From Bacteroidales bacterium UBA1722 (GTDB taxonomy: Bacteria; Bacteroidota; Bacteroidia; Bacteroidales; UBA932), in assembly GCA_002317435.1 (NCBI GenBank), contig DCIQ01000163.1, positions 40,232 through 53,148 on the forward strand: 12,917 nt of DNA. Reading direction: 5' to 3'. The notes under the pieces were generated by a model. It made no database searches, was not told the origin of the DNA, and was given only the letters and a program-made list of their open reading frames with translations. Positions within the stretch are counted from its first letter, which is position 1. Each line of letters begins with the position of its first letter. Made by a program: the position numbers and the translations under genes. Positions 1-7,220 of the stretch are shown here, piece after piece.

Positions 1-1130
1 GGTGTATAAAGTATGGAGATGAGGAATACCAGGAAGATGCCGACCAGACCTCCCGTTATGGAGAGTACGGCAGATTCTACCAGGAACTGCATCATTATTA
101 CATATCTGGGCGCTCCCAGCGCTTTCTGGATACCGATTTGGTTAGTTCTTTCCTTGACGGATACGAACATTATATTGGCGATGCCGAAGCCTCCTATCAG
201 GAGGGAAAACGCCGCGATGATCCATCCGGCTGACTTTATGGCCCCCGTTATCTGGTCCATCGAATAGATCAGGAATGTCATCGAATTGACAGCGAAATTG
301 TCTTTTTGGGAGGGTTTCAGACGGCGGAAAGAGCGCATCAGAAGTCTGAGTTCCCCTTGGAACTCATCCTGAGATATGCCATCCTTCGGGGCGGCGATGA
401 TGGTGCCGTCCCTGCCGACGCTGCTCATCATTTTTCCGTAGTTCAACGGGATTATTACGGCATTGTCCAAATCTATGACCTGAATCATGCTCTTGCCCTG
501 TTTCGTAATCACACCTATGACTGTGGATGTCATCCCTTTTATCTTGATACTTTTTCCTATAGGATTTTCACCTTCTTCGAACAGCGCTTCCGCCACATTG
601 TATCCTATGACGGCAGTATTGGAGCCGCTGCGGGATTCCATGCCGGAAAAGTATCGGCCCTTGGAAACGGTGAGATTCATCAGTTTCTCCATATCCGGAG
701 CGGCCGCGATGACATATCCGTTCGAGAAAGAGCGGCTCCCGTTCTTGAACAGGGCGTAATAGGAGGACATATAGGTGATTTCAGATACGCTCCGCGAGTG
801 TTCCTTTATGAAATTGAAATCCTTTTCCATCACGTTGGGCCGGAGTCTGTATTCCCACCATTTTACGGGTTCGGTAGGGTCGTCCTCGGTGAAGGGCCAC
901 TTCTGGATATACACTATGTCGCTCCCGAAGGAACTGAGTCCCTCGTTTACATTAGTCTTGAGTGCGTTGACAGCGCAGAAAACTGCCACTATGGAGAATA
1001 TTCCTATGGATACGCCGGTCAGAGAGAGGAAGGTTCTGAACCGGTCGGTTTTGAGGGACGTAAGTCCCATCATCGTACTCTCGGCCATCAGTCTGAGGAT
1101 GGTCCTTGCTTTTTTGATGAATCTGTTCAT
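1..1130 (-). CDS. MacB/FtsX-family ABC transporter permease (3' end outside window)
   Basis: Inner-membrane permease subunit of a MacB-type ABC system; such proteins couple cytoplasmic ATP hydrolysis to export or envelope work through a large periplasmic domain. The minus frame is open from ATG 1130 to the left edge, giving 376 visible codons of an expected 410-420. After a basic N-terminus (MNRFIKKAR) comes the typical FRTFLSLTGVSIGIFSIV first membrane helix at about residues 27-50. A MacB periplasmic core follows to about residue 290. The FtsX signature NIMFVSVKERTNQIGIQKAL lies near residues 325-345, with another helix after it. The start lies 10 nt after the mutS stop, so the gene is probably co-transcribed with mutS. 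No ATPase or membrane-fusion partner lies in the window; one may lie beyond base 1. The family is certain, the substrate unknown. Confidence 0.93.
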   Translation of the reverse strand, partial: MNRFIKKARTILRLMAESTMMGLTSLKTDRFRTFLSLTGVSIGIFSIVAVFCAVNALKTNVNEGLSSFGSDIVYIQKWPFTEDDPTEPVKWWEYRLRPNVMEKDFNFIKEHSRSVSEITYMSSYYALFKNGSRSFSNGYVIAAAPDMEKLMNLTVSKGRYFSGMESRSGSNTAVIGYNVAEALFEEGENPIGKSIKIKGMTSTVIGVITKQGKSMIQVIDLDNAVIIPLNYGKMMSSVGRDGTIIAAPKDGISQDEFQGELRLLMRSFRRLKPSQKDNFAVNSMTFLIYSMDQITGAIKSAGWIIAAFSLLIGGFGIANIMFVSVKERTNQIGIQKALGAPRYVIMMQFLVESAVLSITGGLVGIFLVFLISILYT

Positions 1131-1140
1131 TTTTCAGGTG

Positions 1141-3807
1141 TCATTTGTTCAAACCTACTTTCTTTTTCAGATCTCTGAGCACATCGAAGGCATTCATGGG
1201 AGTGATGTTGTTCATATCCAATGAGCGCAGAGTATCTCTGATACTGTCAAGAAGAGGGTCGTCGACCTGAAATATCGAGAGTTGTACGGCGTCTGTAGAA
1301 TCCTGGTAATATTTCTTGCGTTCCCGCAGAGAATTTATCTTGGCATCGGAAGGAGTTCCTTTTTCGAGTTTCTTCAGCATTTTCTCGGCAGAACTGATTA
1401 CTTCCGAAGGCATGCCGGCCAGTCTGGCCACGTGGATGCCGAAACTGTGGGCCACTCCTCCGGGACACATTTTCCTGAGGAAGAGAACCTGTCCGTCCGA
1501 TTCCTTGACCGATATGTGGAAATTCCTGATTCTCCGGTATCGCTGTTCCAGTTCATTCAATTCGTGGTAATGGGTGGCGAAAAGCGTTTTGGCGCCCTGG
1601 CCGTGCTCGTGGATATACTCCACGATGGACCACGCGATGGACATCCCGTCGAAAGTGCTGGTGCCACGCCCTATTTCGTCCAGCAGAATAAGCGAACGGG
1701 GGGAAATGTTATGGAGGATGGTGGCGGACTCAAGCATCTCCACCATAAATGTGGATTCTCCTCTGGAGATGTTGTCGGAAGCACCTACACGTGTGAATAT
1801 CTTGTCCACATATCCCAGATGCGCCGCTTTGGCAGGTACGAAGGAGCCGCACTGTGCCATAAGGACTATAAGTGCCGTCTGACGCAGGAGCGCCGACTTG
1901 CCGGCCATGTTGGGCCCCGTGAGGATAATTATCTGCTGACCGGAACTGTCCAGCAGGACGTCGTTGGCGATGAACTGTTCCCCTTCGGGCATCATCCTCT
2001 CTATGACAGGATGTCTTCCCTGTTTTATGTCGAGCACTTCGGAGTCATCCACCTCGGGGCGGCAATATCCATATTCTGATGCACAAGCCGCGAAGGAGAG
2101 CAGGCAGTCCAGCCGGGCGATGGCGGCGGCGTTTCTCTGGATGGCCGGGATGAACCGCTGGATGTCCATGACCAGTTCTCCGTAGAGCGAGGCTTCCAAT
2201 GAATATATCCTTTCCTCCGCTCCGACTATTTTTTCTTCGTATTCCTTCAGTTCGGGTGTGATGTACCGTTCGGCATTTACCAAGGTCTGCTTCCGGATCC
2301 ATTCGGCTGGGACTTTCTCCTTATGGGAGTTGCGTACTTCGAGGTAATAGCCGAATACGTTGTTGTAGCTGATTTTCAGGGAGGAGATACCCGTCCGTTC
2401 GATTTCGCGCTGCTGGATTCCCAGGAGGATATCCTTGCCGTTTACGGCAATATCCCTGCACTCGTCCAGTTCTGCGCTTACCCCTCTGGCGATGACCTCG
2501 CCCTTCCCTATCTGTGCGGCCGGTTCGGCGCTGAGTTTTCTCCGGAGGATGTCGAGCAGCCCGCTGCAGTCCGCCATCTCTTCGGAGAGTTTCTTCAGCG
2601 AGTCGCATCCGGTAACTGAACTGATGGTGTTTCTGACGGGTGCGAAGCGTTCCAGTCCTCTGCGGAGCTGGTTCATTTCCCTGGGGAGGATTCTCCCTGC
2701 CGCTGCGCGTGAGACTATTCTTTCGATATCCCCTATCTGGGATATGTGTTCCGAGAGGGTTTCGGCCATCTGTCCGTCTTGAACCAGTTTTTCCACTGCA
2801 TCGTGACGGTATCGTATCTCTTTCAGATCCTTCGACGGCATGGCTATCCACGAGCGGAGCATTCTGGATCCCATCGCGGAGACGCATTTGTCGAGTATCT
2901 GCAGGAGGGATGCTCCGTCGGGGGAGGTGGGGGAGAGCAGTTCCAGATTCCTTACCGTGAACTTGTCCAGCCAGACGAATTTGTTTTCGTCGATTCGGGA
3001 GAGGGAGCATATCTGGGAGAGTCCCTTGGCCGGATTTATCTCTGAGGCGTTCTGACGGTTGGATTCGAGATAGAAGAGGACTGCCCCGGCGGCGGTGAGG
3101 CCGAGCTGGAGTGTGTCCACGCCGAATCCTTTCAGAGTTTCCAGATGGAAGTGCTGTCTCAGTTTCTGGTACGATGATTCGAAGACGAAGGCCCATTCGT
3201 CCATCGTGGAGATATAGACGTGGGAAGAGGGGGTGAGGAATCTTTTTCTGAAGCCGTCTTCGAATCCTTTCTGGAGGAGGACTTCCTTCGGTGTGAAGTC
3301 GTTCAGTAGGAGTTCTATATATTCCAGAGTCCCCTCGGATATTCTGAAGTCACCCGTGGAGATATCCAGAAAGGCTATGCCTGCCTTGTCCTTATAGAAT
3401 GCGACGGATGCCAGGTAGTTGTTTTCTTTCTGGGGGAGGAGCTGCTCGTTATAGGCCACTCCGGGAGTGACGAGGTCGGTGACTCCGCGGCGGACTATTT
3501 TCTTGGCGAGCTTGGGATCTTCGAGCTGGTCGCAGACAGCGACCTTGTATCCGGCACGGACGAGCCGGGGAAGGTAGTTGTCAAGTGAGTGGTGGGGAAA
3601 TCCTGCCATGGCCGTGTTGGCTGCGGCTCCGTTGGCCCTTTTGGTCTGAACGAGTCCAAGGACCCTGCTGGCCGTTTCTGCATCTTCCCCATAGGCCTCA
3701 TAGAAGTCCCCGACACGCATCAGCAGCACGGCCTCGGGATAAGTCGCCTTGACCTGATAGTACTGCTTCATCAACGGGGTGTCCACCTGACTGCCGGCCT
3801 CTTTCAT
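1141..3807 (-). CDS. mutS: DNA mismatch repair protein MutS
   Basis: Cytoplasmic ATPase that recognises base mismatches and small loops and starts methyl-independent or MutL-dependent repair. The 888 residues are close to the usual family length. The mismatch-reading Phe-x-Glu motif is at F35-Y36-E37 within GDFYE. Walker A is TGPNMAGKS (about 630-638), Walker B is LILLDEIGRGTST (D710, E711), and the ATHYHEL switch follows at about 744-750. A QLSIF pentapeptide near 842-846 matches the sliding-clamp-binding consensus QxSxF. I chose ATG 3807, not the upstream in-frame TTG at 3831, because that TTG lies inside the -7 promoter box TATATTTG (3829-3836), so transcription starts after it. An AAGGA ribosome site sits about 9 nt before ATG 3807. 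The ABC permease follows 10 nt downstream. Confidence 0.97.
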   Translation of the reverse strand: MKEAGSQVDTPLMKQYYQVKATYPEAVLLMRVGDFYEAYGEDAETASRVLGLVQTKRANGAAANTAMAGFPHHSLDNYLPRLVRAGYKVAVCDQLEDPKLAKKIVRRGVTDLVTPGVAYNEQLLPQKENNYLASVAFYKDKAGIAFLDISTGDFRISEGTLEYIELLLNDFTPKEVLLQKGFEDGFRKRFLTPSSHVYISTMDEWAFVFESSYQKLRQHFHLETLKGFGVDTLQLGLTAAGAVLFYLESNRQNASEINPAKGLSQICSLSRIDENKFVWLDKFTVRNLELLSPTSPDGASLLQILDKCVSAMGSRMLRSWIAMPSKDLKEIRYRHDAVEKLVQDGQMAETLSEHISQIGDIERIVSRAAAGRILPREMNQLRRGLERFAPVRNTISSVTGCDSLKKLSEEMADCSGLLDILRRKLSAEPAAQIGKGEVIARGVSAELDECRDIAVNGKDILLGIQQREIERTGISSLKISYNNVFGYYLEVRNSHKEKVPAEWIRKQTLVNAERYITPELKEYEEKIVGAEERIYSLEASLYGELVMDIQRFIPAIQRNAAAIARLDCLLSFAACASEYGYCRPEVDDSEVLDIKQGRHPVIERMMPEGEQFIANDVLLDSSGQQIIILTGPNMAGKSALLRQTALIVLMAQCGSFVPAKAAHLGYVDKIFTRVGASDNISRGESTFMVEMLESATILHNISPRSLILLDEIGRGTSTFDGMSIAWSIVEYIHEHGQGAKTLFATHYHELNELEQRYRRIRNFHISVKESDGQVLFLRKMCPGGVAHSFGIHVARLAGMPSEVISSAEKMLKKLEKGTPSDAKINSLRERKKYYQDSTDAVQLSIFQVDDPLLDSIRDTLRSLDMNNITPMNAFDVLRDLKKKVGLNK

Positions 3808-3828
3808 ACTCTTCGTCCTTAACTCCTG

Positions 3829-3836
3829 CAAATATA
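3829..3836 (-). promoter_or_regulatory. mutS promoter, Bacteroidota -7 box
   Basis: Minus-strand TATATTTG matches the Bacteroidota housekeeping -7 consensus TAnnTTTG exactly. It predicts a transcript start near 3822 and a leader of only about 15-20 nt before ATG 3807. No convincing -33 TTG element was found at the usual spacing. The same 13-nt context, AGTATATTTGCAG, recurs upstream of the restriction operon at 6416-6428. Confidence 0.55.
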
Positions 3837-4110
3837 CTATATTCCGGACCTTTTCCGATGACTGGTCGTGTTTTATTTTTTGTGTGAATACTGTCGATGC
3901 GTGGCGGGCGCTCCCTTGCGGTCCTCCGGAGGACTGCTGTTACCGCTGAAGCGAAAGTCCTCCGGAGGACCGCAAGGGAGCGCCTTGTCGATATCTTTTT
4001 TCAGGGATGTTTTTCGTATATATGTCGGGGACCCGCTATTTATAGTGTAAATTGCAATCATAGATGCAAGTAAAGAATGCATCATAACTATGAGACTGTC
4101 AAAGGTGGGT
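3837..4110. other. Intergenic region between restriction operon and mutS
   Basis: There is no credible gene here. It holds the 29-bp inverted repeat described separately and a small hairpin, GATGCA/TGCATC (4063-4068 and 4078-4083, 9-nt loop), about 30-50 nt past the methyltransferase stop. The small hairpin lacks a following T-run on the minus strand, so I do not call it a terminator. A 60-codon plus-strand reading frame across 3868-4050 is mostly a translation of the palindrome arms. Confidence 0.7.
3907..3984. repeat. Perfect 29-bp inverted repeat with nested palindromes
   Basis: The left arm 3907-3935 is the exact reverse complement of the right arm 3956-3984, around a 20-nt loop (3936-3955). 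Each arm also holds its own 14-bp perfect palindrome GTCCTCCGGAGGAC (3921-3934 and 3957-3970), so the element can form either one long hairpin or two short ones. It is far more GC-rich than its flanks. It lies between the methyltransferase stop and the mutS promoter, both genes being on the minus strand. No T-run follows directly on either strand, so it is not a textbook intrinsic terminator, although it could still stop or protect the 3' end of the restriction operon mRNA. TGTCGAT occurs on both sides (3892-3898 and 3986-3992), which could be a target duplication or chance. A dispersed palindromic repeat or small non-autonomous element is the best alternative. Confidence 0.96.
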
Positions 4111-5703
4111 TTACATTGGGAAATCAATAGAGAGTTGTTCGGTCTTTTGGTGCCGTTTCAATGTTTTCCAAGGTGTGTCTAATAGATTGTTTATGGTTGA
4201 ATTAATGGATGTGATATCACGTCTGCTGTAGGCGGAAAGAAGATTGACGGTTATGTCAGGAGTAAGTTCGCGGACATCAGGGAGCATCAGTTTACGGAGG
4301 TATTGACTCTGCCATCTTGGATATCCTCCGTTCATACAGTTGGTAATGCTTGTCAACTGTTTTTTTGCGAAGTCCGACATTAGTATAGCACTTAGGATTT
4401 GAAGGTGGATTAAAGAGATTCCGGTGATATAATATATGTTGTGTTGAGGATAGAATTCTCCGTAGTCTATGAAAACCATTTGGTTTCCAGATATGTCGGG
4501 AAGTAATATTTTGGGTGTCGTAACTAATTCAGGAGTTAACTTGTCTATAGTTCTATACCATTTCTCAGGATGTTTTTGAGCGATACGCCGCCGCTGTAGA
4601 TAGTCCTTGTTCTTCATCAAGTATGCACTGGCTTTAGGATACTGCTCCAAATTTATCAATTGGCCATTATTATCGTAAGGATTCAAAAGGTATTGTCCAG
4701 ACCAGTGAAATTTATCTCCAGAAAGATCCCTTGCATTTATGGCAGGAAGCAGTAGTTCATTTTCAATAAGTGACGGAAGTTCTTTAGAAATGTAAATGTC
4801 ATCGGCTCCGGTTGCGATACCGATACCGATATGGAATCCCATGTTTTCGATAGTGGTCAAATAGTTTCTGTCAGTATGGAAGAAAATACTGCTCCAATCT
4901 GATGATGAAGGGGAAGGAAGCATTTGTACCGAATTAGTAGAGAGAGCATTAACAGATGTCAGTTCACTATAAGCAAAAGTACTTTTTTGCTCTGATTTGC
5001 TAATCAGCGTTATGGCGGGATAAGCCAAAACTTGTGTCTGAAAAGCGTCATTGGCTTTTTCCAACGAGATTATCTTGTCTATTCGGAAAAATGATACGAT
5101 AAATGACCTGAGTTTTTTCCCATATTCGTTTTTCAACCAACGGTTAGAGCATATAAAACAATGTTTCCCATGTTTTTTCAGAGATAACAGGGTTTTTTCG
5201 AAGAATAGAATGTATAGGTCTGCTCGGTAGTGGAATGTCTCGAAAATACTTTTGTATAAAGTCAGTTTATTCTCTGGTATCTGTTCATAACGGATATATG
5301 GAGGATTTCCTACGATGATATCGAATTTAGAGATATTGCATAAAAGGATATCTGCACAAAATATATGGGTGTTCTCATTGATATTTATACCTTCTTTCGT
5401 TAAATTTTCAATGCAGCATTCTATTTTGATAGGATCGATGTCGTATCCGAAAACATTTTGTTCGAAAGCAGTCTGAAAATCGAATCTGAAATTTATTGAG
5501 GACTGTCGGAGTCTTCGGACTATTTCTATTAAAAAAGCACCTTCTCCACATGACGGCTCTAGAATACTGATGAATGATAGGTCTCTATCGGGGCTATATC
5601 CTAATAGGTCAAGCATATGACAAACTACAGGAGAAGCTGTAAAAACATCTCCATGTTGGATGCCTGAGCGTCTGATTCCATATGTATTTTCTTTAGAATT
5701 CAT
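4111..5703 (-). CDS. Adenine-N6 DNA methyltransferase of a PaeR7I/XhoI-type restriction-modification system
   Basis: Expected to methylate adenine N6 within the site recognised by the partner endonuclease (CTCGAG if the specificity follows PaeR7I/XhoI), using S-adenosylmethionine and so protecting host DNA. In the 530 residues, motif I is ILEPSCGEGAF (47-57), an acidic motif II lies in GYDIDP (86-91), and the catalytic motif IV is GNPPY (132-136), typical of Eco57I/TaqI-like gamma-class enzymes. The C-terminal half, from about 270, is the likely target-recognition region with TaqI-like features (GIGIATGADD; NARDLSGDKFHW). The length is close to that of known M.PaeR7I/M.XhoI-type enzymes of about 530 residues. 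Its ATG overlaps the end of the endonuclease gene by 11 nt, which implies translational coupling. The extreme C-terminus carries QLSIDF (523-528), which resembles a sliding-clamp hexapeptide. The gene is clearly AT-richer than mutS. Confidence 0.93.
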   Translation of the reverse strand: MNSKENTYGIRRSGIQHGDVFTASPVVCHMLDLLGYSPDRDLSFISILEPSCGEGAFLIEIVRRLRQSSINFRFDFQTAFEQNVFGYDIDPIKIECCIENLTKEGININENTHIFCADILLCNISKFDIIVGNPPYIRYEQIPENKLTLYKSIFETFHYRADLYILFFEKTLLSLKKHGKHCFICSNRWLKNEYGKKLRSFIVSFFRIDKIISLEKANDAFQTQVLAYPAITLISKSEQKSTFAYSELTSVNALSTNSVQMLPSPSSSDWSSIFFHTDRNYLTTIENMGFHIGIGIATGADDIYISKELPSLIENELLLPAINARDLSGDKFHWSGQYLLNPYDNNGQLINLEQYPKASAYLMKNKDYLQRRRIAQKHPEKWYRTIDKLTPELVTTPKILLPDISGNQMVFIDYGEFYPQHNIYYITGISLIHLQILSAILMSDFAKKQLTSITNCMNGGYPRWQSQYLRKLMLPDVRELTPDITVNLLSAYSRRDITSINSTINNLLDTPWKTLKRHQKTEQLSIDFPM

Positions 5704-6391
5704 CTGCTTTTCCGCTCAGATATCCTATGAAGGAAGATATAAAACTACCAATCGAAGTATCATCAGACATATTTTCGAAATGCTCAGGACCATTTGTGCA
5801 TAGTAGTGCAGCTGAAGAATAGTGTCGTTCAAGTATCAGTTTTTGGCATAGAAGCTTATATCTGTCAAGATATGAAGTGGAGTTAAATTCGGTACGGACA
5901 GGAAAGTAAGGCTCAATATTTTTTATAGGAGATGTGGAGGAATCATCTTTTCCTACTACAGTAAGGTATCCGACCCATGGGGCCTGTTGGTTCGGAAACT
6001 GATTTTCGCGAAAGGCAGTCCATAGATCTACTGCTGAACCTATTGCCTCTTCGGTGCGGTTGTTAAAATTATTACCATATGAACCGATTTGAGATTTCAG
6101 TTCTATGGCTGTTATTAGTTTTTTGTTAGGTGAGATGATTAGAAAATCCCAGTCTTTGGAAGAACGGAAAAATCCAGGAATATATGTATTTTTTGTATAA
6201 ATGCATTCTTCTGGAATTCCTTGCTCCATTGCTATTCCTTTCAACATATCAATGAAACCATCCATCTGTTTCCCTCCAGTAACGGCTCCTCTATTTGATG
6301 AGTCACCACTGGCTAGGAGCTGTTTTTGCTTAGTGTCCCAAAACAATTTGACAGCTTTACCTACTTTAATATTCAACTCATCTTGTTCCAT
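5693..6391 (-). CDS. PaeR7I/XhoI-family type II restriction endonuclease
   Basis: Expected to cleave unmodified CTCGAG, the site of the family founders PaeR7I and XhoI. The 232 residues fit the family (roughly 230-250). Recognisable blocks are RGAVTGGKQMDGF (34-46), IPGFFRSSKDWDF (71-83), the PD-(D/E)xK catalytic set with D82 and E97-x-K99 in AIELKSQ, and GNNFNNRTEEAIGSAVDLW (106-124), which closely matches PaeR7I as I remember it. It is the first gene of the operon, 27 nt after a -7 box, and overlaps the methyltransferase gene by 11 nt. No controller (C) protein gene is present. Specificity is inferred from family only; the catalytic residues look intact, so an active enzyme is plausible. 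Confidence 0.93.
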   Translation of the reverse strand: MEQDELNIKVGKAVKLFWDTKQKQLLASGDSSNRGAVTGGKQMDGFIDMLKGIAMEQGIPEECIYTKNTYIPGFFRSSKDWDFLIISPNKKLITAIELKSQIGSYGNNFNNRTEEAIGSAVDLWTAFRENQFPNQQAPWVGYLTVVGKDDSSTSPIKNIEPYFPVRTEFNSTSYLDRYKLLCQKLILERHYSSAALLCTNGPEHFENMSDDTSIGSFISSFIGYLSGKADEF

Positions 6392-6418
6392 TGCGGCATC
6401 TTCTTTTTTTCACTTCTG

Positions 6419-6426
6419 CAAATATA
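6419..6426 (-). promoter_or_regulatory. Restriction operon promoter, -7 box
   Basis: Minus-strand TATATTTG matches TAnnTTTG and sits 27 nt upstream of the endonuclease ATG (6391). The leader between them is A-rich (GTGAAAAAAAGAAG), as is common for Bacteroidota translation starts. A 13-nt block around it is identical to that of the mutS promoter. No clear -33 element was found. Confidence 0.55.
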
Positions 6427-6454
6427 CTTTTTTCAGTTCGAATAGCATTTGTCC

Positions 6455-6607
6455 ATGAAAAATACTACCTCCGAAATCTATGAGATCCTGTGGTTCGTCA
6501 AGGGGGATACGATATCAGATATCTGCATGACCATAAGGACTCCATCAGGGATGAATGGGCAGATAAAAATGGAGATCTGGGGACCGGTTTATGGGCACCA
6601 GTGGTGA
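6455..6607 (+). CDS. Candidate small ORF, 50 residues, unknown
   Basis: ATG 6455 to TGA 6607 encodes 50 residues beginning MKNTTSEIYEILWF and ending GPVYGHQW. I do not recognise the protein. The composition is mixed and soluble, with no signal peptide or membrane helix, and no ribosome site is evident. It starts 29 nt from the divergent restriction promoter. It could be a small protein, a decayed gene fragment or chance; the protein-like composition is the only argument in favour. Confidence 0.2.
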   Translation: MKNTTSEIYEILWFVKGDTISDICMTIRTPSGMNGQIKMEIWGPVYGHQW

Positions 6608-6723
6608 AGAATTACGCTATAGGTAAGGACAACGTTCTTGAGTGTGTGTGCCAAAATATACCTTAAGAAAGAAGGATGCCACACATCTGGGTCGGCATGA
6701 TAGCAAAAAAGTTGGAGTTTTCC

Positions 6724-6737
6724 ATATATATATATAT
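6724..6737. repeat. (AT)7 dinucleotide tract
   Basis: Fourteen bases of uninterrupted alternating A and T, upstream of the ferredoxin gene. It lies about 32 nt before a candidate -7 box, so length changes there might alter promoter geometry, but this is speculative. Confidence 0.9.
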
Positions 6738-6768
6738 TGGCGCACACTTAAATGGTCGGGTGTACCCA

Positions 6769-6776
6769 TAGCTTTG
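6769..6776 (+). promoter_or_regulatory. Possible promoter of the iron-sulfur operon, -7 box
   Basis: Plus-strand TAGCTTTG fits TAnnTTTG and would give a leader of about 60-65 nt before the ferredoxin ATG at 6847. Only a partial -33 match (TTA near 6748-6750) lies at roughly the right distance. It is the best plus-strand candidate seen in the gap, but the motif is short enough to occur by chance. Confidence 0.3.
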
Positions 6777-6846
6777 AAGCGGTTGTCACGAGTTGCCGCT
6801 ACGATGGCTTTGATAACCAAATATTCGTGAGAAAATTTTTAGATTT

Positions 6847-7110
6847 ATGAAGAAATTTTTATCTATCGTTACGCTTTTTGTAACATTGGTTTCCAGTATT
6901 GTTCTGTATGCCAGTAGTACAGATTTTGGCTATTACATTACAACAGATTGTGTAGCTTGCGGTAGTTGTTTGGATTGTTGTCCGGTTGAAGCTATATATG
7001 AATGTGATGATAAATATGCCATTAATCAGGATGTCTGTGTTCAATGTGGGGCATGCTTTGATGAATGTCCGGTGGGTGCAATAGTATATGGCATTCATAA
7101 ACCATATTGA
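6847..7110 (+). CDS. Small two-[4Fe-4S] ferredoxin with N-terminal signal/anchor segment
   Basis: Predicted electron carrier with two [4Fe-4S] clusters. The 87 residues contain two classic ferredoxin motifs: C35-x2-C38-x2-C41-x3-C45-P (with an extra C44) and C64-x2-C67-x2-C70-x3-C74-P, each followed by the usual VEAI or VGAI. Unlike ordinary bacterial ferredoxins, the first 22 residues (MKKFLSIVTLFVTLVSSIVL) are a basic start plus a hydrophobic stretch, followed by YASS, which could be a signal peptidase site. So it is either secreted to the periplasm or tethered to the inner membrane with the clusters outside. No twin-arginine motif is seen. It is followed by the outer-membrane protein and NapH-like genes on the same strand; the latter also has a pair of ferredoxin motifs, which suggests an electron-transfer partner. 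Confidence 0.9.
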   Translation: MKKFLSIVTLFVTLVSSIVLYASSTDFGYYITTDCVACGSCLDCCPVEAIYECDDKYAINQDVCVQCGACFDECPVGAIVYGIHKPY

Positions 7111-7159
7111 ACCGACCAATGAGTTCTGAGAGAGATTTACTCTAACTGCGATTCGTTAT

Positions 7160-7194
7160 TGGAAGGTGGTGGTGTATAATCTTCCGGACTTTTT
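7160..7194 (+). terminator. Weak hairpin plus T-run between ferredoxin and outer-membrane gene
   Basis: TGGAAG (7160-7165) pairs with CTTCCG (7181-7186, one G-T pair) across a 15-nt loop, followed after three bases by five T. This could attenuate transcription so that the ferredoxin is made in excess over the downstream envelope proteins. The stem is short and the T-run offset, so the call is tentative. Confidence 0.2.
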
Positions 7195-7220
7195 GGTCGA
7201 TTTCTTTTTGTTGTCACAAG

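Larger units (their letters stand above)
6392..6846. other. Intergenic region between restriction operon and iron-sulfur operon
   Basis: A 455-nt divergent region. It holds the minus-strand restriction promoter, a candidate 50-codon plus-strand frame (6455-6607), an (AT)7 tract (6724-6737) and a possible plus-strand -7 box (6769-6776). A short inverted repeat AGCGG/CCGCT lies near 6778-6802. The two overlapping frames at 6617-6820 (minus) and 6642-6830 (plus) read through the AT tract and look spurious. Part of it (6455-6607) is GC-richer than the genes on either side and may be remnant host sequence. Confidence 0.6.

Noticed and set aside
306..2079. Long plus-strand reading frames of 290 and 265 codons at 306-1178 and 1282-2079
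   Set aside because: They lie antisense to the ABC permease and mutS, whose protein motifs are unmistakable; they show no domain and arise from codon bias of the real genes.
2321..3196. 291-codon minus-strand frame within mutS
   Set aside because: It is a frame-shifted reading of mutS, very rich in Arg, Pro and Gly, without recognisable motifs.
3868..4050. 60-codon plus-strand frame over the inverted repeat
   Set aside because: Most of it is a translation of the two palindrome arms (RSSGG and KSSGG); no upstream signal.
4063..4083. GATGCA/TGCATC hairpin after the methyltransferase as a terminator
   Set aside because: Only six base pairs, and not followed by a T-run on the minus strand.
6617..6830. 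Overlapping minus (67 codons) and plus (62 codons) frames upstream of the ferredoxin
   Set aside because: Both read through the (AT)7 tract as alternating Ile/Tyr, overlap each other on opposite strands and have no recognisable domain; the plus frame also overlaps the likely promoter.
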